The translations under genes were made by a program, and so were the position numbers. A stretch of 64,000 bases of DNA. Source: Haloterrigena alkaliphila (GTDB lineage: Archaea > Halobacteriota > Halobacteria > Halobacteriales > Natrialbaceae). Under the pieces are notes generated by a model. It did no database searches and was not told the origin of the DNA. It saw nothing but the letters and a program-made list of their open reading frames with translations. The first letter of the stretch is position 1, and each line of letters starts with the position of its first letter. Location of the stretch: NCBI RefSeq assembly GCF_017352155.2, contig NZ_CP071462.1:3472001-3536000 (forward strand), in the 5' to 3' direction. Below, one piece after another: positions 1-8,490 of this stretch.

Positions 1-25
1 CTGTCTCCGTAACGGAAGCGAAGGG

Positions 26-628
26 TCACTCGTTCTCGAGGGCGTCGAGGATGCACGCGGACGCGATCACCGCCTCTTTCGGAACGTCGCTGGCGTCGTC
101 GATGCTGACCGTGTAGGCGTCCCGCAGCGAGAACTTCCCCTCGATGTCGCCGACGTGGTCGCCGTCAGCGTCGAATATCTCGTACTTGTTGGGAACGAGA
201 TTCGCGACGGAGACGAGGTGCCGAAGCGCCGAGAGGAGCTTGCTCTTCGATCGAATGGTCGCCAGCGACTCCTCCGTGTCGGGGTCTCGGATCGTCCAGT
301 TCTCCGCGAACAGCGAGTAGTCCTCGTCGAGAACGACGACCTCCTCGTCGGTGCCCGCGTCCGTGATGGTGTAGTTTCCCGCGACGTCCATGATGCCACC
401 GGCCTTCACGGTGAACGCATCCTCGCCGTCGCCGGTCACGAACGGAAACTCCTCTTTCAGTTTGAACAGCTTCTGCTTCCCTCGCAGGACGACGTCGGCA
501 GCGCTGTCACGGACGACGTATTTGTTCCGGATTGCGGACTGCTTGACCTCGTATCGGTCGTCATCGAGGTCGACCGTGGAGATGTCGTAGGCATCCGATC
601 CTGGTCCGGTCGGGGACGGTTTTGTCAT
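26..628 (-). CDS. LURP-one-related / tubby C-terminal-like protein
   Basis: This 200-residue protein looks like a member of the LURP-one-related (LOR) family, which folds as a tubby-like beta barrel around a central helix. The alternating beta-strand pattern with repeated R-x-K and D-x-D-G turns (residues about 25-195) fits, and no signal peptide or membrane segment is seen. The start was set at the ATG opening MTKPSP because a longer upstream reading adds residues unlike the family. Its molecular role is not known; cytosolic phospholipid or membrane binding has been suggested for the fold. Base composition is less GC-rich than neighbouring genes, so recent acquisition is possible. It is transcribed away from the hydrolase gene across a 451-bp gap. 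Confidence 0.8.
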   Translation of the reverse strand: MTKPSPTGPGSDAYDISTVDLDDDRYEVKQSAIRNKYVVRDSAADVVLRGKQKLFKLKEEFPFVTGDGEDAFTVKAGGIMDVAGNYTITDAGTDEEVVVLDEDYSLFAENWTIRDPDTEESLATIRSKSKLLSALRHLVSVANLVPNKYEIFDADGDHVGDIEGKFSLRDAYTVSIDDASDVPKEAVIASACILDALENE

Positions 629-1079
629 AGATAATACGTGAATCATGTTCGGAGAAAAACCTTCTGCATACTCCGATACGCCTTCAGTAGTCCGGAAGGC
701 AGTTCCTTTCCTCAAATCGAGGTGGGAACAACTCGGTGCGTATTGGCTGAGAACCGATTACGCTCCGTTGAGGAACCGGCGTGCTGTGGCGCGCGCCGTC
801 GGCCGACCGAGTGATAGCGAGGGCGGCTGACAAATTCGTGCGAGGGATGAGCGAGTGAGCCTGCGAACGAGCGAATCGGTTGGGGAGGAAGTGGCTACTC
901 CCTGTTGCCACGATAGCAGGACAGTTTTCTTCGCCATCCACTTCTCTCGAAGCGTCGAGCCATCCGCAGACGCACTGAGCGAATCCCATAGTTATCTCAC
1001 ACACGAGGCGTCATGGCACGAGCGCGTCCAACCGTTTTGAGGGTTGCCCACGTCCGTAACCTCGAGAGGCGACAGTCGC
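629..1079. other. Intergenic stretch holding a dispersed repeat
   Basis: This 451-bp gap separates two divergent genes. The only structure I recognise is the 140-bp repeat at 781-920. Reading frames here are short, lack family resemblance and run through the repeat, so I do not call a gene. Confidence 0.6.
781..920 (+). repeat. Dispersed ~140-bp element, copy 1
   Basis: This stretch aligns almost without gaps to the reverse strand of 53731-53869, at roughly three quarters identity. The best-conserved blocks are the GC-rich start, a core reading GTGCGAGGGATGAGCGAG, the block GAGCGAATCGG, and the end GTTGCCACGRTAGCAG. The similarity stops abruptly at both sides. A stem formed by the segments near 800-808 and 822-830 exists in both copies with a compensatory change. 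The same reading frame is open in copy 2 but stopped here, so it is unlikely to encode a protein. It may be a structured RNA or a non-autonomous mobile repeat. Confidence 0.7.
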
Positions 1080-1931
1080 ATGGGAACGGCACTGACGCGG
1101 CGATTCGACACCGGACAGTTCGACGGCCGAATTCCGTACGTGCGAGTCGGCACCGGCCCGAAGACGCTGCTCGTGATCCCAGGCGTCGGCGACGCGATGT
1201 TCGACGGGGAGTACGACCGCACGGACGCGGTGACGACCGCCGCGACGTTCCGGCGGTTCCTCGACGGCTACACCGTCTATCAGGTGAGTCGGCCGCGCGG
1301 GCTCGAGGATCACCAATCGATCGCGGCCATGGCCCGGGACTACGAGCACGTCCTCGCCGAGCACGTCGGCTCCGCGTCGGTGCTCGGCCTCTCGATGGGC
1401 GGCCTGATCGCACAGGAACTCGCCCGCGAGCGGCCGGATCTGGTCGATCGACTCGCCCTCGGGGTCTCCGGCTGTCGACTCGCCGGGGCGGGCCGACCGA
1501 TCGTCCGCGAACTCCACCGGCTCGCGCTCGAGGGCGAGTGGACCGAGATCCGCGCGCGCCTCTACGAGGAGATGTTCACCGGCCCGTTGGGGCGAGCGGT
1601 GCCGCTGCTCTCCCGGACCGTCGGACGAGTCCGACCGCCGAACCCGGCCGATCCTCGGGACGTGTCGATCTCGCTCGACGCCGTCCACGACTACGACGGG
1701 ACGGAGAGCCTCGCAGAAATCGAGCCCCGAACGCTCGTCATCGGCGGCACCGACGATCCCTTCTTCCCCGAGACGATCCTCCGGGAGACCCACGAGGGGC
1801 TGCCGGACTCGCAACTCGCGATGTTCACCGGGGCCCGTCACGGCGCCTTCCTCGAGCGAAAGGCGGGCTTCGACGGCTGGGTTCGACGGTTCCTCGAGGG
1901 CGAGGCCGCGGCGCGCGTTCGACAACGATAG
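1080..1931 (+). CDS. Alpha/beta hydrolase
   Basis: A 283-residue alpha/beta-hydrolase-fold enzyme, probably a cytosolic esterase or lipase-like hydrolase of unknown substrate. The nucleophile elbow GLSMGG places the serine at residue 105. The acid is likely Asp225 or Asp226 in GGTDD, and the histidine is His254 in GARHG, giving the complete triad in the usual order. Residues 31-40 (LVIPGVGDAM) form the strand and oxyanion-hole region. The ATG at MGTALT was preferred over an in-frame ATG 36 bp upstream because the shorter form begins near the usual N-terminus. It stands alone, convergent with the gene that follows. Confidence 0.88.
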   Translation: MGTALTRRFDTGQFDGRIPYVRVGTGPKTLLVIPGVGDAMFDGEYDRTDAVTTAATFRRFLDGYTVYQVSRPRGLEDHQSIAAMARDYEHVLAEHVGSASVLGLSMGGLIAQELARERPDLVDRLALGVSGCRLAGAGRPIVRELHRLALEGEWTEIRARLYEEMFTGPLGRAVPLLSRTVGRVRPPNPADPRDVSISLDAVHDYDGTESLAEIEPRTLVIGGTDDPFFPETILRETHEGLPDSQLAMFTGARHGAFLERKAGFDGWVRRFLEGEAAARVRQR

Positions 1932-2044
1932 CGCGTTCGGTGGCCCGGTTGCGACAGTCTACCGCAGTCGCCGCGTTCGACGTCCGCTCGCGAAACATCG
2001 AGAGTTCAAACCCCGAAGAGGCGCGGTCTCAGCGGATCCCCGGA

Positions 2045-2677
2045 TTATAGCTCGCGCTGTCGGCCCTTCGGCACCATCGAGCGCAGTTCGCCGTGGACGT
2101 AGAGGCCGATTCCGATCGGTTCCAGATTGCCTCGCTCGACGGCGTCTTCTCGCGTGCTCTGCCCGCTCGAACGGTTCGCGGAGCGAAGCTCCGCGCTATC
2201 GCCGTCTCGCCCTGGTCGGCCCTCCGGCCCGACCCCGATTTCGTGGGCCCCGATCAGATACCCCCAGTCGCCGTCCCAGCGGGGAATCTCTTGATCTTCG
2301 CCCGTCGCGAACGCTCGCGCCTCCTCGCGGTCGAGTTCGATCACGCAGTCGGTGGCGTGAGTACCGAAGCGCTGGACGAAGTCCGTCGTCGGCTTCCAGT
2401 GTTCCTGCCGGGTCCGCAGACAGGTCATCCCGATGGCCTCGATCTCGAGGGGCGTCGGCGCCTCGCCGCCGTAGATCCAGATCTTGCCGGCGCCCTTCTC
2501 CCAGAAGGTGTGGTCGTCGAACGTCTCGGGCGGGATGCCGAACCGATCGTCGAAGTAGTCGACGACCGCCTCGCGGCTGACTCGGCCCTCGACGGTCCGC
2601 TCGGCCGGCGTTGCGGGGAGTCGGTCGAAGCGCTGCCCGTCGTTTTGCTCGCGGTCTCCGGTCGATTCGTCCGACAT
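2045..2677 (-). CDS. PUA-like RNA-binding partner protein (DUF7122-like)
   Basis: A 210-residue haloarchaeal protein whose ATG overlaps the stop of the RNA m5C methyltransferase gene by one base (TGATG), so the two are translated together. In many archaea and bacteria such methylases carry a PUA-type RNA-binding domain at the C-terminus. This protein probably supplies it in trans, which I infer from context and the C-terminal PKGRQREL basic end. A roughly 35-residue Gly/Arg/Ser-rich stretch (about residues 138-175) interrupts the fold. It is encoded by DNA containing a perfect 8-bp hairpin (2177-2195) and a second near-perfect one, and looks like an inserted palindromic element. Confidence 0.75.
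   Translation of the reverse strand: MSDESTGDREQNDGQRFDRLPATPAERTVEGRVSREAVVDYFDDRFGIPPETFDDHTFWEKGAGKIWIYGGEAPTPLEIEAIGMTCLRTRQEHWKPTTDFVQRFGTHATDCVIELDREEARAFATGEDQEIPRWDGDWGYLIGAHEIGVGPEGRPGRDGDSAELRSANRSSGQSTREDAVERGNLEPIGIGLYVHGELRSMVPKGRQREL
2177..2195. repeat. Palindromic hairpin inside coding sequence
   Basis: A perfect 8-bp stem (CGCGGAGC / GCTCCGCG) closes a GAA loop inside the frame of the PUA-like gene. It encodes part of a Ser/Arg-rich insertion (AELRSANRSS). About 30 bp further on, near 2216-2236, GGTCGGCC...GGCCCGACC forms a second stem with one bulged base. Confidence 0.7.
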
Positions 2678-3585
2678 CAGGCGGTCACCTCTAGTTTCGC
2701 GACGAAGAAGCCGCCGGTGTCGTTCTGGTGGGGGTAAATCCTGATCGCCCGCTCGAGGCTCGAGTCGAACTCCTCGCCGTTCCACTCCGTCAGGCCGGGC
2801 GAGTGCTCGAGGCCGATATCGAAGTCGACGACGCGGCAGTCTTCCTCGTCCAGCGCGTGCTGGACGACGGCCTCGTTCTCCTCGGGGGCGAAGGTACACG
2901 TCGAGTAGACGACGGTGCCGCCCTCGCGGGTGGCCTGGACCGCCCGCCGGAGAATACCCTTCTGGACGCCCGCGACGGAGGCGATGGCCCCCTCCGACCA
3001 GTTGTCCAGCGCGTCGGGGTTCTTCCGGATCGTCCCCTCGCAGGTACAGGGCGCGTCGACGAGCGCGCGGTCGAACTCGTCGAAGGAAAAGCGCCGCAGG
3101 GAGTAGTTGCGCGCGTCGTCGTTCGTGACGGCGAGGCTGGTCGCCCCGAGGCGCTCGGCGTTGAACCGGAGCGCCGAGATGCGCCCGAGGTTGTTGTCGT
3201 TGGCGACGACGGTCCCCTCGTCGTCCATCAGCGCCGCGATCTGTGTCGCCTTCCCGCCCGGCGCGGCACAGCAGTCCCAGACCCGCTCGCCGGGCTGGGG
3301 ATCGAGGACGACCGGCGGCACCGCCGAGACCTCCTCCTGCCCGTGCGTGAAGCCGTGGAACGAGGTCCACGTCGATCCCGGCGATCCCGTCTCGAGGCGC
3401 AGGACGCGGGGGTTCCAGTCGGCCTGCTCGTACGCGAGGCCCTCGTCCTCGAGGGTCGCGAGCGTCCGCTCGACGGAGGCCTTGATCGTGTTGACGCGGG
3501 CGGCGTTGCCCAGCGGCCGCTCGCAGGCTGCGAGGAACGCGTCGAAGTCGTCGATGATCGGTCGATACCGCTCGAGTGGCTCCAT
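2677..3585 (-). CDS. RsmB/NOP-family RNA cytosine-C5 methyltransferase
   Basis: A 302-residue class I SAM-dependent methylase that adds a methyl group to C5 of cytosine in tRNA or rRNA. The SAM-binding motif DCCAAPGGK is at about residues 104-112. The two hallmark cysteines are in PCTC (motif IV, about 180) and TCTF (motif VI, about 230, the nucleophile that attacks C6). There is no PUA domain inside the protein; the downstream overlapping gene probably provides one. The start is the second of two close ATGs (MEPLER); the other lies 6 bp upstream. I cannot tell whether tRNA or rRNA is the substrate. Confidence 0.92.
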   Translation of the reverse strand: MEPLERYRPIIDDFDAFLAACERPLGNAARVNTIKASVERTLATLEDEGLAYEQADWNPRVLRLETGSPGSTWTSFHGFTHGQEEVSAVPPVVLDPQPGERVWDCCAAPGGKATQIAALMDDEGTVVANDNNLGRISALRFNAERLGATSLAVTNDDARNYSLRRFSFDEFDRALVDAPCTCEGTIRKNPDALDNWSEGAIASVAGVQKGILRRAVQATREGGTVVYSTCTFAPEENEAVVQHALDEEDCRVVDFDIGLEHSPGLTEWNGEEFDSSLERAIRIYPHQNDTGGFFVAKLEVTA

Positions 3586-3708
3586 TGCCACGCCGTTGGA
3601 AGCCCCCGCGCTTGTGGGTTTCGAAGCGTCGAACGCGGTGGTGTCGTCACGAATCGGCCGGTATCCGCTGCCCTCGATTTTAAGCCGTCGCCGACAGTCG
3701 TCTCGTGT

Positions 3709-4449
3709 ATGGGACAGATCCGCCTACAGGGTCCGGCAGTCGACCTCGAGGACCCGGTCCTCGTCGAGGGGTTTCCGGGACTCGGGCTCGTCGGGAAGAT
3801 CGCGACCGACCACCTGATCGAGGAACTCGAGATGGACTACTACGCGAGCGTCGACTGCGAGGGGCTCCCCCGGGTCGGCATCTACCGCGGCGGCGATCGA
3901 ACGGTCAGACCGCCGGTTCGGATCTACGTCAGCGAGGCGCACGACCTGCTCGCGCTCCGCAGCGACGCGCCGATCAAATCGGAGGCCGTCGACTCGGTCG
4001 CGAACTGTCTGACGGAGTGGATCGTCTCGCAGGAGGCGCTCCCGATGTATCTCAGCGGTCTCCCCGCGGAACGCGAGGAGACGCCGGACATGTACGGCGT
4101 CGGCACCGGCGACGCCGCCGAGGCGCTCGAGGACCACGACATCGATCTCCCGCCCGAGGACGGCGTCGTCACCGGGCCGACGGGCGCGCTCATCAACCGC
4201 GCCGCACAGCGCGAGTACGACAGCGTCGGGCTGGTGGTCGAGTCGAATCCGAAGTTCCCCGATCCCGAGTCCGCGAGCGTCCTCATCGAGGAGGGAATCG
4301 CCCCCATCGCGGACCTCTCGGTCGACGTCGGTGACCTGATCGACCACGCGGAGGAGATCCGGAAGAAGCGCGAGCAGTTCGCCCAGCAGATGCAACAGAT
4401 CGGCGAGGAGGAGAGTTCGCAGGCCCAGCCGCTACGGATGTACCAGTAG
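3709..4449 (+). CDS. PAC2-family proteasome assembly chaperone homologue
   Basis: A 246-residue protein of the PAC2 family (archaeal PbaA/PbaB-like, related to eukaryotic proteasome assembly chaperones). The N-terminal segment LVEGFPGLGLVGKIA (about residues 18-32) and the central TGPTGALI (about 158-165) are typical of the family. The C-terminus is a charged, probably helical tail (residues 205-246) ending in LRMYQ. A hydrophobic-tyrosine-x ending of this type is how such chaperones dock on the proteasome alpha ring; I infer docking from the HbYX-like ending only. It is divergent from the methyltransferase gene across 123 bp. Confidence 0.9.
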   Translation: MGQIRLQGPAVDLEDPVLVEGFPGLGLVGKIATDHLIEELEMDYYASVDCEGLPRVGIYRGGDRTVRPPVRIYVSEAHDLLALRSDAPIKSEAVDSVANCLTEWIVSQEALPMYLSGLPAEREETPDMYGVGTGDAAEALEDHDIDLPPEDGVVTGPTGALINRAAQREYDSVGLVVESNPKFPDPESASVLIEEGIAPIADLSVDVGDLIDHAEEIRKKREQFAQQMQQIGEEESSQAQPLRMYQ

Positions 4450-4614
4450 CGGTTCGGTTCCGTGGCCCCTCCTGGAAGCAGTCACTGGCGTCCGATCTTC
4501 CGACTCTTCTGGGAAAATCGAGCCGTGTTCGAGTTCAACTGTCCGCTATGATGCGAGTACTCCCTGATTTTACTGGCTACGGTACCATACGTTTGGACAG
4601 AGTCGGGGAACGGT

Positions 4615-5391
4615 ATGGACCGACGCCAATACCTGGTACTCGTCGGAAGCGCGGCGACTGCGAGCCGTACGGTGAGCGCAGCTAACGACCACTCGAGTAA
4701 CGAGTCAGATGGAGGGGACGAATCCGTTCACGATATCGCTGATGACGAACTCTATCAGATCAGCAATTTGGACGAACTGGCCGCACTCCCATTCGATCCC
4801 AACGTCGCTGCCGAGTTCACTGGAGAGGGGAGTCGAGTAACGGACGAGTTCGAACTCGAGCACGGGCTCATGATGTTCGTGTACGAGAGCGAGGTAGGTG
4901 ACTACGAGGGCCTCGAAGCGGATCTCGAACAGACCGACGGCGATTACAGTGTCGGATGGGTCATTTTCGATATCCTATTCGGCGAAGATACGGAAGTCGT
5001 GACCGGTGGAAGCGTAGAGACGGTTGAACGTGGAGCGTATCTCCTCGACGTCAGCTCGCCCGGCGAGTGGGCAATCTCCGTCGCACAGCCCCAATCACCG
5101 GAGGAAGAAGTTCGATCGCTCCCGGTATCCGTAACGGGTGAACACTCGACGATCGTCGGCCCGTTCGAGGCAAATAACGGGGTCACGCTCGCTGGTGAGC
5201 ACCGCGACCCCGACAGCGACAGTACGTTCGACGTCCTCGTCTTCGAGGAAGACAGCGGTGATCTATTCGGTATGGATTACGCGTTCATGGAAGAGTCGGG
5301 CTTCGAAGGAGAGGCTCGTGCCGATATCGACGGTGTTTCGTGGGCGCACGTCCAGACTCGAGGCGAGTGGTCGCTCGAGTTCGAGAATTGA
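4615..5391 (+). CDS. Putative exported haloarchaeal protein
   Basis: I do not recognise a named family. The 258-residue product starts MDRRQYLVLVGSA, a Tat-like N-terminus (RR followed by a short hydrophobic stretch) ending near VSAAND, with no lipobox cysteine. The mature part is acidic. It appears to contain two related halves, each with a glycine/glutamate-rich beta pattern and a closing GEW motif (GEWAIS near residue 150 and GEWSLE near the end). The GC content is visibly lower than in neighbouring genes. It probably acts outside the cytoplasmic membrane. Function unknown. Confidence 0.75.
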   Translation: MDRRQYLVLVGSAATASRTVSAANDHSSNESDGGDESVHDIADDELYQISNLDELAALPFDPNVAAEFTGEGSRVTDEFELEHGLMMFVYESEVGDYEGLEADLEQTDGDYSVGWVIFDILFGEDTEVVTGGSVETVERGAYLLDVSSPGEWAISVAQPQSPEEEVRSLPVSVTGEHSTIVGPFEANNGVTLAGEHRDPDSDSTFDVLVFEEDSGDLFGMDYAFMEESGFEGEARADIDGVSWAHVQTRGEWSLEFEN

Positions 5392-5512
5392 GTTACCGAG
5401 TAATCACGGCGGAAATCGCCAAAACCGATCACAGATTTCTACTTCGACTGCCGAACAGCTTCACGCTCCTGTAGATAGCCGACGCAGCGATAGTTCCTAG
5501 CGTGGACGTGTG

Positions 5513-5710
5513 TTAGTCCCGATCGGTCTCGCTCCAGTCGCAGTCCTGGCACTTCCAGCCGGTGACGAGTTCGGTGACAGAGGGCATGTACGTCACCTCG
5601 AGGACGTTGCCGCCGCAGTCCGGACACTCCCTGTCGGCTTCTTCGATCGAGTCGACTTCCATCACGGAGTCGCCCTCGACCAGCTCGGCGAGCTTCTCGG
5701 CCGTGACCAT
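5513..5710 (-). CDS. Small zinc-ribbon protein (DUF5795-like)
   Basis: A 65-residue protein with two CxxC knuckles, ECPDCGG (Cys at about 30 and 33) and KCQDCDW (about 54 and 57), forming one zinc ribbon. The preceding helical N-terminus opens MVTAEKLAELVEGD. Haloarchaea carry many such one-domain zinc-ribbon proteins; some act in transcription or protein interaction, but this one has no known role. The ATG fits the size of homologues I recall. Confidence 0.85.
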   Translation of the reverse strand: MVTAEKLAELVEGDSVMEVDSIEEADRECPDCGGNVLEVTYMPSVTELVTGWKCQDCDWSETDRD

Positions 5711-5800
5711 ACGCCCCTGAACGACGCGATTCTCGCTCACACTCCGCGCTACCGGATGTGGCACCCTAAGCGTTTCCAACGCTCGCGCGCGAATCGGACG

Positions 5801-5808
5801 ATTTAACC
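5801..5808 (+). promoter_or_regulatory. TATA-like box of tRNA-Leu
   Basis: ATTTAACC lies 28-35 bp before the tRNA 5' end, at the right distance for an archaeal promoter. Confidence 0.5.
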
Positions 5809-5835
5809 TCGTGAGGTGATAACCAGCCACCGCGT

Positions 5836-5918
5836 GCGAGGGTAGCCAAGCGGTCAACGGCGGCGGACTCAAGATCCGCTCGTGTAGACGTTCGTGGGTT
5901 CGATCCCCTCCCCTCGCA
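5836..5918 (+). tRNA. tRNA-Leu (anticodon CAA)
   Basis: The acceptor stem GCGAGGG (5836-5842) pairs perfectly with CCCTCGC (5911-5917), and A5918 is the discriminator; CCA is not encoded. The anticodon stem GCGGA/TCCGC (5863-5867 with 5875-5879) holds the loop CTCAAGA, giving anticodon CAA at 5870-5872, which reads UUG. The D arm carries TAGCC...GGC, and the long variable arm (CGT-GTAG-ACG) marks a class II leucine tRNA. There is no intron. The T loop TTCGATC is normal, but the T stem GTGGG/CCCTC contains a T-T mismatch at pair 50-64. Confidence 0.95.
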
Positions 5919-6105
5919 CTCACCACAGTGCGGCAAGAGCGAGCCTCTTGCCCTCGCAAACTTCTGCGCCGTCGGTACTCGTCGAGAGTCGTCTCTCCAC
6001 ATCGTCGTCGGCATCGCTCCCTCGAGCGGTTTCACCCCTCATCTCACCATCACGGCGGCAGATGCCAGCACAACAGCATTGGTCATCGCCAACAAATAGC
6101 ACAGT

Positions 6106-6516
6106 ATGAACTCGCACATCCTCGTCCCCTTCGACGGCTCCACGCCGGCACGGCACGCCCTCGAGCACACGCTCGAGAACTTCCCGGAGGCCGACGTCAC
6201 CGTCCTGACGGTGATCGACGAGACCGGCTACTCGTCCGATTACTTCCCGTCGGAAGAGAACGGGCGCGTGTTCCGCATCGCGACGGAGCGGTTGGAGGCC
6301 GCGAAGTCGATCGCCGCGGAGTACGGCGTCTCGATCCACTGCGCCGCCGAGATCGGACCGACGTGTCAGGCGATCAGCGAGTACGCCGAGGAGACCGATG
6401 TCGACCACGTCGTTATCGGAACCCACGGACGAACGGGAATCTCGCGGATCATCGTTGGGAGCGTCGCCGAGACCGTCGTTCGGCAGACTTCGGCCCCGGT
6501 GACGACCGTCAAGTAG
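6106..6516 (+). CDS. UspA-type universal stress protein
   Basis: A 136-residue single-domain universal stress protein. The N-terminal strand HILVPFDGS (residues 4-12) and the C-terminal ATP-binding signature GTHGRTGISRIIVGS (G-x2-G-x9-G-S/T, about residues 104-120) are both intact, so an ATP-binding dimer is expected. The length equals that of the family. Archaeal Usp proteins accompany many transporters and regulators; here the gene is monocistronic, just after the tRNA. Confidence 0.94.
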   Translation: MNSHILVPFDGSTPARHALEHTLENFPEADVTVLTVIDETGYSSDYFPSEENGRVFRIATERLEAAKSIAAEYGVSIHCAAEIGPTCQAISEYAEETDVDHVVIGTHGRTGISRIIVGSVAETVVRQTSAPVTTVK

Positions 6517-6780
6517 CACCCCGTCAAGTAGCGGTGAGACCTGCCACCGGCACCGGCGGCCGGGGTGTCGACTGCCGGCCGACGCCGCCCCGCCGAGCGT
6601 CGGCGCTGATGAGCAGGGGGTATATACGTGCCAAGGGCCACTGTCCGAACGACCGAAAGACGCGCTGCCCGTCACGGAGCGATCGGGAAGGCCAGCGAGA
6701 GTCGTTGACCTCCGTCAATGCACCCGCTGCGGTACCGGATGCGACGCTGTGTGATCGGGCCGCTCTGATCGGCGATACAT

Positions 6781-8130
6781 ATGGAAATCGAAATCGCAAC
6801 AATCGGCGGCTACGAGGAAGTCGGCCGGCAGATGACTGCCGTCCGCATGGGAAGCGACATCGTCATCTTCGACATGGGGCTGAACCTGTCGAAGGTACTG
6901 ATCCACGACAACATCCGCACCGAGGGGATGCACAGCCTCGATCTGATCGACATGGGCGCGATCCCCGACGACCGCGTCATGAGCGACCTCGAGGGCGACG
7001 TGAAGGCCATCGTGCCGACCCACGGCCACCTCGACCACATCGGCGCCATCTCCAAGCTGGCCCACCGGTACGACGCGCCGGTGGTCGCGACGCCCTATAC
7101 GATCGAACTGGTCAAGGGCGAACTCGCGGACGAACAGAAGTTCGACAGCGGGAACGACCTCGTGAAGATGGACGCCGGCGAGACGATGTCGATCGGCGAC
7201 TCCGGCAAGATCGAACTCGAGTTCGTCAACGTCACGCACTCGATCATCGACGCGATCAACCCGGTCCTGCACACCCCCGAGGGCGCGATCGTCTACGGAC
7301 TGGACAAGCGGATGGACCACACGCCCGTCATCGGCGACCCGATCGACATGAAGCGGTTCCGCGAGATCGGTCGCGAAGGTGAGGGCGTTCTCTGTTACAT
7401 CGAGGACTGTACCAACGCGAACGAGAAGGGGCGGACGCAATCGGAGCGCGTCGCCCGGGAACACCTCCGGGACGTCCTCTACAGCATGGAGGACTACGAC
7501 GGCGGCATCGTCGCCACCACATTCTCGAGTCACATCGCCCGCGTGAAGAGTCTCGTCGAATTCGCCGACGACATCGGTCGCCAGCCGGTCCTGCTGGGTC
7601 GCTCGATGGAGCAGTACTCCGGCACGGCCGAACGGATGGGCTTCGCCGACTTCCCCGACGACCTCGGGATGTTCGGCCACCGAAACTCCGTCGACCGCAC
7701 GTTCGAGCGGATCATGAACGAGGGCAAGGAGGATTACCTGCCCGTCGTCACGGGCCACCAGGGTGAACCGCGCGCGATGCTCACTCGGATGGGACGGGGC
7801 GAGACGCCCTACGAACTGGACGACGGCGACAAAGTCGTCTTCTCCGCCGGGATCATTCCGGAGCCGACCAACGAGGGCCAGCGCTACCAGGCCGAGAAAC
7901 TGCTCGGCATGCAGGGCGCGCGAATCTACTCCGACATCCACGTTTCCGGCCACCTCAAGCAGGAGGGCCACTACGAGATGCTCGACGCGCTCCAGCCCCA
8001 GCACATCATTCCCGCCCACCAGGACATGAAGGGCTTCTCGGGATACGTCGACCTCGCCGGAAAGCAGGGATACAAGCTCGGCCGAGACCTCCACGTGACC
8101 GCGAACGGAAACATCCTCCAGATCGTCTGA
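6781..8130 (+). CDS. rnj: Ribonuclease J (archaeal beta-CASP nuclease)
   Basis: A 449-residue metallo-beta-lactamase/beta-CASP RNase of the archaeal RNase J group, a 5'-3' exonuclease that degrades and trims RNA. The metal site HGHLDH is at residues 81-86, with later ligands in the VTHS segment (about residue 150). The end of the beta-CASP part contains SGH at about 394 and HIIPAHQDM near 405. It lacks the C-terminal extension of bacterial RNase J and the KH domains of aCPSF1. The start ATG in ACATATGG fits the family N-terminus ([10 protein letters not shown]). The gene stands alone. Confidence 0.93.
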   Translation: MEIEIATIGGYEEVGRQMTAVRMGSDIVIFDMGLNLSKVLIHDNIRTEGMHSLDLIDMGAIPDDRVMSDLEGDVKAIVPTHGHLDHIGAISKLAHRYDAPVVATPYTIELVKGELADEQKFDSGNDLVKMDAGETMSIGDSGKIELEFVNVTHSIIDAINPVLHTPEGAIVYGLDKRMDHTPVIGDPIDMKRFREIGREGEGVLCYIEDCTNANEKGRTQSERVAREHLRDVLYSMEDYDGGIVATTFSSHIARVKSLVEFADDIGRQPVLLGRSMEQYSGTAERMGFADFPDDLGMFGHRNSVDRTFERIMNEGKEDYLPVVTGHQGEPRAMLTRMGRGETPYELDDGDKVVFSAGIIPEPTNEGQRYQAEKLLGMQGARIYSDIHVSGHLKQEGHYEMLDALQPQHIIPAHQDMKGFSGYVDLAGKQGYKLGRDLHVTANGNILQIV

Positions 8131-8490
8131 GTTCGACGCGCCGTTCGTCAGATCAGTTCTCCCCCCTCGCGGATGTAAACCCCGGTTCGTTACCACCGGA
8201 GACCCCGAAGAACGACCGATCGGCCGTTCGCATTTCGGCCCTCGAGACCGATTTTACTACCGATTTCGCGGAACCGAGCGCCGTCGCGACTGCGAGCAGT
8301 GCCGCGTCGTCCCGACGACTCGTAGAAACCCGTGTACAGCGGCGTGTGGGCCATCCGCACACCGTTGGTCACAGTCCTCGGGCCTGCGGGGGAGCGACAC
8401 TACCCCGAGCAGACGCTCACTGCACTCGGGGACGACGCCTCCCCGAACGCGTGAGTTACCGGCGTGGACTCCGCCGAGCGCGCTGGGGCG
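8131..8490. other. Intergenic gap between convergent genes
   Basis: This 360-bp gap separates the convergent RNase J and FNT genes. Short frames on both strands have no recognisable product. The only structure I see is the hairpin at 8426-8446. Confidence 0.6.
8426..8446. terminator. Hairpin between convergent genes
   Basis: TCGGGGA and TCCCCGA form a perfect 7-bp stem with a 7-base loop, 45 bp beyond the FNT stop codon. Haloarchaeal termination usually needs T-rich tracts, which are absent here, so the role is uncertain. Confidence 0.35.

Noticed and set aside
684-1004. Minus-strand 106-codon frame
   Set aside because: It runs across repeat copy 1 and has no family resemblance or haloarchaeal codon pattern; it is a chance frame.
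8153-8362. Minus-strand 69-codon frame between RNase J and FNT
   Set aside because: Arg/Ser-rich chance frame in GC-rich DNA with no recognisable domain.
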